Positions 56,600 through 64,000 of a stretch of 64,000 nucleotides of DNA are shown here, piece after piece. Numbering within the stretch: the first letter of the stretch is position 1; the number at the start of each line of letters is the position of its first letter. Source of the DNA: Darksidea phi (taxonomy: Eukaryota > Ascomycota > Dothideomycetes > Pleosporales > Lentitheciaceae); contig JASJFT010000035.1 of assembly GCA_030770425.1 (NCBI GenBank), forward strand, positions 242,334 to 306,333, given 5' to 3'. The notes beneath the pieces are model-generated. The model was not told the origin of the DNA. It did not search any database and saw only the letters and a list, made by a program, of their open reading frames with translations. Position numbers and translations under genes: made by a program.

Positions 56600-59516
56600 T
56601 TACTGATACCACTCGCTTTCATTATAACCATTCATCCCACCCTCATAACCTCCCAATCCCCCCATCACGTTCACCCCTCCACTGTCCCCGCCCCCAACTG
56701 CACCACCATCCATAGCCGAATCCAGAACCGGGCTTGTCGTAAACCCTCTAGACTGCCCCGGACTCCCTACACCCCCTTGACTAGCAAACCAACTAGCAAT
56801 ATCCTCGGCGTTATAGTTCCAATTATCAAAGCCTACAGCAAGTTGATTCTGATCCCTCAGCCACCAATCCTGCCCTTCCCTGATAAGTTGCTCGACGCCA
56901 CCAAAGAGCTGTGAAGGGGAGTTGCCGTTGGTACTTGCACCATCGATGGACTGGCGGGCCTGCGTGGACGCCGGCGTGAGGGCGTTGTTTGCGGTAATGG
57001 TACTAGCGGGGGGAGATGTGTAGTCAGGTTGCTGACGGGGGTAAGCGAGGGGCTTTTCGTCGTTGGGGGGAGGAGAACGTGCCTCTGAGTTGCGACCGTG
57101 ACGGAGACCTTGTGACGTGTGTGTCACAGGGTTGCCACTCCTATCGAAGCACTGGGTTGCTGTATTTGCTAGGGACATGCTGTAAGGCTGGAGAGCTGGT
57201 GAGGCTTCCTGTGGTTGCTGTTCTTCGATGGTCTGCGGCTCGCGATTCGTAGGCTTCGGTGTGCTGACATCCGACCATGGACCGAATTTCTCGTCGGTGC
57301 GTGCGAGTACCGTAGTTGCTTCTTCTGGTAGCTCCACTTTCCAGCGTTTGGCGAGGACGCTGAGGATGCCTAAAGTCCGACGCGCACAGAGCCAGCCTTC
57401 TGCTATCTCTTCGAGGTGTTTGACGCCATGAATGATATCTCTCCTAGCGTTTTTTTCAGGGAGATTGAGTAGATGTATTGTGCAGGCTGAGTGGGCGATG
57501 TAGACTACAATGTTTGGTATCTGACGTAAACCGTGCGAGCGCTTATAGAGGCGCAGAAGCTTCGATATCATGGCAGCGGCTTGGGTACAGAGCTTCCGAG
57601 GAGATACGTGGGCAGGAAGTGGTGAATTATTTGGATTGTATTTGAGGAAGGGACGGAAGAGGTGAATGTAGAGTAGTTGGAAGAACATGCTTAAGATGAA
57701 TTAGCGTAACAGATAGTTTCTGCACGTGACGGCACTCACTGCATGATCAGCATGGAGGGAAGGCCGCCTTCTTTTGGTTCCAGCTCCTTTGGGAGTTCCC
57801 GTCTCCAAGTCTCTAATCGTTGATGGATATCACTCAACTTTTTCAGTTCAGTCTGCTTGCCTTTCGCCTTATCCATGTCTATGGGGTTGTAGAAGTAGTT
57901 CATCAAATCGCTAGAAATTTCACAGAGCTTCGATATTTGCAATGCGACCTATATTACATCAATGACTAGCCATGACGTCGTCTTCGTGGTAGGGCTTACT
58001 GCTCTGGTCCTTGACGGCTGTGAATGCGCCTGACTGACCCCGGAATCTGTATAAGCCGACCAGGTCTCAGCGTCTTCCGTAGGGAAAACCTCAAACTTCG
58101 GCACGGTCAATATCGTATTTGGCAGCTGTGGTAATCGTCCGAGATAATTGGACCAGCATCTGAACCTATTAGCAACGCTCCCGAGAGGTCTTTTGCGCTC
58201 TCCAATACTCACTTGTCGAACAAAAAGCAGCCCCAGAAAGTTATCCGTCTCGCATCTTCTTCCGTCTCGTTTATACCATCTCTACTCGACATACCTAGAT
58301 TCAGGCCGAGGTCGCACGCCATCCGGAAGCTCATCCCACTGTACACCCAGCCTTTGGCTTCCCTCCCACAGCCCGCTTCTCGTACCGACATCAACGCAAG
58401 CGCTTGTACTGTTGTCAATGCGGGGACCTCATGTAAATCATTCTCCATTATCAGCCTTTTCGCCTCTTTAAAGAAATGATCTCCTGCCGTTGTCGAGTCT
58501 TCTTTCACCGATCTCGCACCCGGGAACGATGTGAAGTGGCAGCCCAATGCCAGCATCGCGTTGACCAAAAGTGGTGTGCAGTATTCCATCTTCCGCCTTG
58601 ACCCTGGCGGCGGCATCCCCATCTGAAACTCCTTCCAGAAGAGCTGTTTCGACAGCGTCGTGAAGAAACTATAATGCCAGCAAAAGTACATATTGATGAG
58701 GTGCCGCACCAGCTCTGGGTCTGATGTTACCCTCGTCCACGATGTAAGCGGGTCCTCCACCGACTGATATTGCTCGACATTTGCAGATGATACCGGCGAA
58801 TCCGTGGCCTCGTTGCCCGCACCCAGGTATATAAGATGCGATGTCCCGCCAATATATCGCGTCGACCCTTGATCTAGCCTCAGTTCGCCCATCTTGCCGC
58901 TCAGCTGGCTCTCAAATGTGGGCTGCGAGGAAGCTGTTGGACTTGAAAGGGGCGAGACCTCTTCATCATCCACGTCCTCCCCATTTTCTTTCGCAATGAT
59001 GGCTTCGGCAACGGCATCCAAGCTCTCACACGTCCGTATCTGTTGTACCAGATGGGCAACCTCGTCTTCGGGGTAGTTGAGGATGGCTTGGATAAGGGTT
59101 TGGAGGGTCGAATTTCGAGTCTTGAGGTTATCGATGTCTTTTTTGTAGACGCCTTTGCGGCGGTGGTCGGAGTTGGGGTCGTAGACGCATTCGGTGTTGT
59201 ATACAGCGGCGCAGGCGGAACAGGCAGGTGTCGTGCCGTCGCACTACATTCGCGAGAACAGAATATGTTAGCCAAGTCCCAATCAGGCGACACGAGAGGC
59301 TGCAGAAATGGCGAAGCGCATCTCCGGAGATAGACGGCCAAGGTCCCGCAATTTACATACCTTACTCTTCCTCTTCCTACACGGCACACAAGCACTACTG
59401 ATACACCTCCTCTTCTTGTTCCCGTCGTCATTCGCGTCCTTTTGGCCCTTCCGCCGTCCCTTCGCCGGCGCGTCGTGTTGTAGTCCGGCACTCTGCATGC
59501 CCGTGGAGATGTCCAT
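56600..59516 (-). CDS. Zn2Cys6 transcription factor, NirA/NIT4-like
   Basis: Five exons: 59516-59361, 59243-58213, 58159-58000, 57948-57740, 57689-56600; 881 aa. The binuclear zinc cluster has Cys43, 46, 53, 60, 63 and 71; the first intron falls immediately before Cys53. A basic linker and helix follow (HRRKGVYKKDIDNLKTRNSTLQTLIQAIL), then the fungal-TF middle homology region (LINMYFCWHYSFFTTLSKQLFWKEF, GMSFRMACDLGLN, ARRITFWGCFLFDKCWSNYLGRLPQLP) and a Ser/Pro/Gly-rich C-terminal tail. CWSNYLGR and the zinc-cluster context resemble NirA/NIT4, activators of nitrate assimilation, but no nitrate genes lie nearby, so the target is unproven. Intron 2 has two usable acceptors six bases apart; the downstream one was chosen because it gives DKCWSNYLGR. 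Confidence 0.87.
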
Positions 59517-61097
59517 TCTGGACAAGACCCCGGAGGGGGCGGGGTATCGCGGGGCCGGTTCGACGTTTGACAGGAACGCGCGCGGCGTCGCAGGCTTTGA
59601 TCGGTCGAAAACTATCTGTCGTGATTCAGCGGCCGGGCTGTCGTCGACATGCTGAGCGGTGCGGAGACGACATGCGATAATCAGCGCATTGCGGATGGGG
59701 GTTTCGAGGTGCGGTGATGGGAAATGCGGACGTGTGATTGGACCTGCTGTATCCTTATCTCGACGAAGGGAAAGAAAGCATAGGTCCGCAACCTATATAC
59801 ACCTCTATGTCGCAGCCTTGCAGTCGAGTCTTAGATAGATCACACCTGAGCGGTTTATCTCCGTCGCGTCCGTCAGGTTGTATGTGCTTTTTGCGACGGA
59901 AACGCCTTGGATGTGATTGGCGAGCTTGCTTTCTAGGCCCTCTAAATGGCGCTTTCTCGCTGACATATCCGCGTGTACCCCCACGACATCGCATTTGCAG
60001 GGTGGGGCTTGGTATACAGAATATCAATACTTTTTTGGGTATCTGAGAACTGGCCTGAAGCCCTTAGGATAAGGACCTGTTCGGTACGGCCTTCTAGAGG
60101 CGCCAGATTACCATCAGAACGCTTAGTAATCGATCTGAGATTGAAGTTCTATTAGCGCTTCTAGTAGTATTAGAAATAATATAAAATGAGATAATTTTGA
60201 ACCCTTATTAGTACTTATATAATCTATAGCTAGCTATTATTTGGGTTGGATTTGCATAGTGGGAGTCTGTTTGTAAGGTCCGCACGAAACACAGTAGGAG
60301 TTTGTACACAGTAGAGGTGCTATACCCACACCTTATACACGATAATAGAGCTGCAGAGCTGTACACAGTACTGTCGATCGTGAGCGACGAAGTGATGTTT
60401 CGAACATTGAGGCGACGAGCAATGACATGTGCTGTCGAACCGCAGAGCGTTGAGAGACCAACAGCGGTAGCGATGAGTTAGCACACCCACACAGGTTTTA
60501 GCTTTATACCCTTTATATATGAAATGGTAATAATAATAGAGGTATTATAAAAATAAAGTAAGTTACTATAATTTTAATATATTCTTAGTAGAGGTACGAC
60601 GCTCGCCCGTGTGGTACGTTAGTCTCTTAACACTCTACGTTTGTTTCGCAGGTCTCGATTACAATTGGGACTCGCTATATCAGATTAAAGATAATTAACC
60701 TCCATGCAGTTGTGACGTTTTGTTCGCTTTCGCCATGTTCAGTATCCTTCATATATGGTCAACGGGTCAAGAATACTGCAAACCCACAAGCGTAGTCATC
60801 ACCAACATCCAGTAAACAAAAGACATGGGGAACAAGAATTTCCATTGACCACCTTGAGTCCCGACCGTCATGATTCACACCCCCCTTGCATCTGCCACCA
60901 CTGAAATCCACCACCGCCGATTAACTTTCCACCTCCGTGCCCACATAGAAGCCACCAGGCACCGACCACTTTCCCCAGCGAGCACCACCTTTTTGACCAC
61001 CACCATCAAGAAAGGAACACCAGAAAAGGAAAGAATAACAAGAGCTTGGCAGCTGGCAGATCAAATCATTCTCAGCCTCTATCACTTACCAAATGTC
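59517..61097. other. Intergenic, 1.6 kb, carries repeat copy B
   Basis: This holds the upstream region of the NirA-like gene, an AT-rich block (60120-60240), repeat copy B (60239-60447), a second AT-rich block (60490-60600), and the 3' flank of the PAM2-motif gene. An ATG-initiated plus-strand frame at 60870-61214 overlaps exon 2 of that gene antisense and is not supported. Confidence 0.5.
60239..60447 (+). repeat. Dispersed repeat, copy B (less mutated)
   Basis: Partner of 49041-49240. It retains C and G where copy A has T and A, so it is nearer the ancestral sequence (cacag, cccacacc, ctgcagagctgtacacag). Flanking DNA on both sides is AT-rich, so the original element was probably longer and its ends have decayed. 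No transposase or terminal repeats could be identified. Confidence 0.8.
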
Positions 61098-61805
61098 TTA
61101 CCACTGTGTGGTAGAGTCACTTGCTTGCTGCTGAACAGCACCCCTGCCTCCATACTTCCATCCCCTCTTGCTCTTCTTCTTGTTCTTCCTCTTGCCTATG
61201 TTATGCTAGATTAGTGTTAACTGCCGCCAAAGAAGAAGCGAACACTCACCGCCGCCATAGCCCGGACGCTCATACACATGCTCGGGGGCGGTGGCGTAGA
61301 TAGGCTGCGTGCCCGGAGCAGTGAAGTGGGCGGGAGTGTACACATAGCCAGAGTTGAGGGGGTGGGTAAAGCCAGGATTGAAGCCGTAATTCACGTCCTG
61401 ATCGAAGCCGTTGCCTGGGTCGTAGTCTCCGGGGTGTAAGCTGCCGACCCCATTGAAGTGGTTGATGGATGGGTCCTGAGCGTCTAGGCGGTACTGCTGG
61501 ACATGAGGGCCCGTGCTGGGCGAGAAGTAGAGAGGATCGGGGCTCGGGTAGAACGTCGGTGCGGTAGGATCGAGGATGGAACCAGCGGGACTGATATTGG
61601 CGGGCTCGGCCGACTTCTCCTTGGCGGGGATCGGAGGGTGGGAGAGGGCGCCTTGGATGAATGGCTTGGCCTCAGGATTGAAGCGGAAGGGAGGGAACGT
61701 GGGAGTGGTCGAGCTGGACGTGACTGCGGACTCGGAGTTATAGGCACCCTTGTACTGAGCCTCACTTCTAAACTCGGCCATTGCGTAGGATGGAAGACCA
61801 CGCAT
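61098..61805 (-). CDS. Small unknown protein with candidate PAM2 motif and Lys-rich tail
   Basis: Two exons: 61805-61250 and 61195-61098; one 54-bp intron; 217 aa. The first exon alone would stop at 61206 with an unrelated LLLWRQLTLI end. A GTGAGT...CTAATC...ATAG intron instead joins PGYGG to GKRKNKKKSKRGWKYGG and a stop at 61098. Residues 42-49 read FNPEAKPF within RFNPEAKPFIQG. This resembles PAM2 motifs (consensus around LNPxAKxFxP), which dock on the MLLE domain of poly(A)-binding protein. The rest is Pro/Tyr/Gly-rich and probably disordered. A role in mRNA metabolism is inferred only from the motif and the basic tail. The second Met (MAEFRSEAQY, residue 9) may be the true start. Confidence 0.65.
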
Positions 61806-62526
61806 TAAGGGTAAAGAATTGAGACGAGCGCGTTCACGCGAGTGGAGTTGTTGGCGCGGTGGCGTGGAGGTGGGAGAGTCAACCCAAGTTGGAGTCGTCG
61901 AAGATTTTGTGACAAACGGTCAGAGATGCGAGCTCAACATTTGCATGTTAGTGAAAGGGAAAGTTGAAGAGAGCGTTGTGCGGTGACGGTGAACCGGGCA
62001 ACGATTGCAGGGGCGCCTCCGCGATATCAAAACTAAATAGTGAAAAAGAAGGTAATGTGCTTCTTTCACAACAATCCGGTGGGCTCCACAAACCTGTGGT
62101 GGGATTGAGGTAGTGTTTAGAGTTCAATTGCTTGCCTTGGCTATGAGGGCAAGCAAGTGATGCAAAGTCAAAAAGGACCGCGAAAGCTGAAATTGTGGGT
62201 AAAATAAAATAAAAAATAAGAAAGCCTAGAGAGAAGACAACGCGAGGGATTGGAAATTTGAAATGACGCAAGCCGCGAGCTGCAGTCGTCCGGTTCCTGC
62301 GCGTTTGATATGCAAGTTACCGTGCGAACCGTTTCTACGCCCGCTCACCGCTTCCAGGGTATCTCTTGATGAAGCCTATGGGGCGTCGAAGCGGTCAAAT
62401 CGGATCAGCTTGTTCTTCCAAATTTGATAGGTTAAGGTCAATACCCATTTCGAATGGTGTATAGGCGCCCTATTGTATCTGCCGGGTCGTGTGATACTGT
62501 TGTAATAACGGAACTTCCCTACCAGT
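61806..62526. other. Intergenic, 721 bp
   Basis: Upstream region of the PAM2-motif gene and 3' flank of the EamA gene. The 61948-62271 minus-strand frame has no recognisable content. Nothing else is seen. Confidence 0.45.
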
Positions 62527-63216
62527 CTACTTCAGCACTGCATCCTCGTCCTCACTACCTCCGTCCTCTTCACTACCGTCCTTCACGGTGCTCAATTCAA
62601 CATTATCTTCCCTCTCATCACTATCCCTGAACCCGTCACCTTCCCTCTCTCCGTCGAGCAGCAACTCAACCCCCGTAGTAGCCTTAGCACTAGGTTTGCT
62701 CCCCTCTTCTCTCCTCCCGATGATCACACTACCTACTACAAGCAATGCCGCACCCAACCACCATAACCTAGGAAGGCTTTCGGAGAAAATGAGTGCACCG
62801 AGGACAGCCGTAAGCACGAAGTTTGCGGAGGTATTGATGACGCTAACACGCACGGTGGAGGAAGCGAGTGTGAGAGCGCGCGTGAAGAGACCCCACATTA
62901 TGGCGTTGAAGAGAAGGTTAAGGCCGAAGAAAAGCTACGCTTATATCTCAGTGACTACTGCAGGGATGGGATGTAGGAGCTTACACCGCGAATACCGAAT
63001 TCAACGACCTTATTTGAGGGACTTAGACCAAATGTCCGGGATATAGAGCTCGACCATGACGATGTGAGCTCCGTTGTTGTGCTATTGCGCGGTCAGATAA
63101 TGTTTGGAGAAATGCGGGTTAACAAACAGTTTCGCGAAAACGCCGTTGCAAGCAGCGCAAGCGCCGCTCATGATGGCAAGCATCACCCATGAGGACTTTG
63201 ATCTTGTACCCGACAT
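62527..63216 (-). CDS. EamA/DMT-type membrane protein, TMEM42-like
   Basis: Three exons: 63216-63128, 63081-62985, 62934-62527; introns of 46 and 50 bp; 197 aa. Only the last exon is visible as an ORF; the other two were found by splicing back. Exon 1 gives SWVMLAIMSGACAACNGVFAK, exon 2 LTTTELTSSWSSSISRTFGL and VEFGIRG, exon 3 LFFGLNLLFNAIMWGLFTRAL, TVRVSVINTSANFVLTAVLGALIFSE and LPRLWWLGAALLVVGSVIIGRREE. This is the four-helix half-size EamA fold of the TMEM42 group, followed by an acidic cytosolic tail of about 70 residues. Half-size proteins may pair to form drug/metabolite transporters. The substrate is unknown. Confidence 0.85.
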
Positions 63217-63740
63217 TACGGAGAAGTGGAGAAGTGTAATGAAGAGGGGACGCTCAAGGGCGACATTGGGTGCAGGGGGTTCCGGGCTTAGTCAACATGA
63301 CGGCCCATATTCCGAGCATTCGGAAGCCCGCACTAGGAATGGCCCAGAAATACGCCGTCTCTTTTGGGTACATTTAGTTCCTCTCAGTCTTGCTTAGCAG
63401 CTAAAATGGGCATAATTCTAGTATCTATTGTTCTTTCGGATTTCCACGCGTCGGCTATCTATGAAAGAAGTGTGTGGCCGGGTAACAGTTCATGGAAGAA
63501 AATAATAGGTCAAAAGAACGCGTAATTTGTATTTCATTGTAAGATAAAACTGATGCCCATTCATCGACCAAAGACGCCAAAGACGCCAATCCGTGTTAGA
63601 GGTATTGCATGATTATCCCATAACGCCGTAAACCAAACACATCAGACTCATGTGCAATCATAGTTCTGCAGAGCGCCCCGTGCCCTGGAAACAGGTCTCG
63701 CACAGCCCATGCCAGCAGTTCGTCAAAACCGTAGCCTCTA
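63217..63740. other. Intergenic, 524 bp
   Basis: Upstream region of the EamA gene and 3' flank of TOA2. Plus-strand frame 63104-63397 is the antisense shadow of EamA exons. Nothing else. Confidence 0.5.
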
Positions 63741-63887
63741 CTATGTCTCACCAGGGCGCTTCGTGTTGCAGCTAACGATCTTTACCCGGTCGGCGTGGAC
63801 TTGGTTCGAGTTATCGAGCTTGAAGTTGATGTCTTTGATGATAAATGTCCAAACGTCATCGCAGAAGCGGTACGTATCAAGATGTCC
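63741..63887 (-). CDS. TOA2: TFIIA gamma subunit (Toa2), last exon only
   Basis: The exon runs from 63887 (after an acceptor CACAG) to the stop at 63741, 48 residues in phase 0. It begins [19 protein letters not shown] and ends [34 protein letters not shown] and ADRVKIVSC are the highly conserved beta-barrel strands of the small TFIIA subunit, which with Toa1 stabilises TBP on the TATA box. The family's usual length is about 110-120 aa, so roughly the first 60% is missing. It would lie upstream, where the poly-G run begins 39 bases beyond the exon. A GCTGAC branch point lies in the short intron piece that remains. Confidence 0.85.
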   Translation of the reverse strand, partial: GHLDTYRFCDDVWTFIIKDINFKLDNSNQVHADRVKIVSCNTKRPGET

Positions 63888-63925
63888 CTGTGAGAGCGCA
63901 GGTCAGCATACCAAACTACTGCTAT

Positions 63926-64000
<75 letters not shown>
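63926..64000. other. 75-nt poly-G run to window end (probable artefact)
   Basis: An uninterrupted run of G fills the last 75 positions and cuts off the TOA2 gene. Homopolymers of this kind are not expected in fungal nuclear DNA of this composition and are typical of no-signal base calls or a filled gap at a contig end. Confidence 0.8.

Noticed and set aside
60870..61214. 114-codon plus-strand frame
   Set aside because: Antisense to exon 2 and the intron of the PAM2-motif gene; no protein-like features.
1..64000. tRNA, rRNA, CRISPR array, secondary-metabolite cluster or intact transposon
   Set aside because: No B-box-like tRNA arm in a plausible cloverleaf, no regularly spaced repeats, no PKS/NRPS/terpene genes and no transposase or reverse-transcriptase motif were seen.

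Overview
The window is nuclear DNA of a filamentous ascomycete (Pezizomycotina). The evidence is many short GT...AG introns (mostly 46-60 bp) with CTAAC/CTGAC branch points, dense genes on both strands, and fungal families: a Pth11-like rhodopsin-domain membrane protein, a Zn2Cys6 regulator of NirA type, a GT15 mannosyltransferase, a secreted pepsin and a Pmp3 proteolipid. AT-rich scars look like repeat-induced point mutation (RIP). Dothideomycetes seems likely from the general look of the proteins, but the sequence does not settle the class. All gene models were spliced by eye, and every complete spliced model listed adds up to an intact reading frame.

Layout. 0-8 kb: 5' part of an unknown gene cut by the left edge, a secreted aspartic protease, and PAT1 (mRNA decapping activator). 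8-16 kb: GT15 mannosyltransferase, GPAT/DHAPAT-type acyltransferase, TPR protein. 16-25 kb: Pth11-like receptor, an 811-aa membrane protein, a zinc-free MDR oxidoreductase. 25-38 kb: ULP1 (SUMO protease), RKI1 (ribose-5-P isomerase), ULA1/NAE1 (NEDD8 E1 regulatory half), DDB1 (CRL4 adaptor), RPC37 (Pol III). 38-44 kb: 3-hydroxyisobutyrate dehydrogenase, PMP3-like proteolipid, VCX1-like Ca2+/H+ antiporter. 44-51 kb: a ten-exon SNF2/RING helicase head-to-head with RAD18, separated by a RIP-mutated repeat. 51-64 kb: a 703-aa low-complexity orphan, a frameshifted pseudogene, a RIP-like AT-rich area, a NirA-like regulator, the second and less mutated repeat copy, a protein with a candidate PAM2 motif, a TMEM42/EamA-type membrane protein, and the last exon of TOA2 (TFIIA gamma), cut off by a 75-nt poly-G run.

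The genes are mostly housekeeping and do not form one pathway or a secondary-metabolite cluster. The notable grouping is five ubiquitin/ubiquitin-like genes between 25.6 and 51 kb (ULP1, ULA1, DDB1, SNF2/RING, RAD18). Among these, ULA1/DDB1 are convergent neighbours and RAD18/SNF2-RING are divergent neighbours. No tRNA, rRNA, CRISPR or intact transposon was recognised. I found no convincing new multi-gene system. The most informative oddities are the RIP-marked repeat pair, a pseudogene broken in part by a 16-bp tandem duplication, two perfect or near-perfect inverted repeats in otherwise empty DNA, and the poly-G end.
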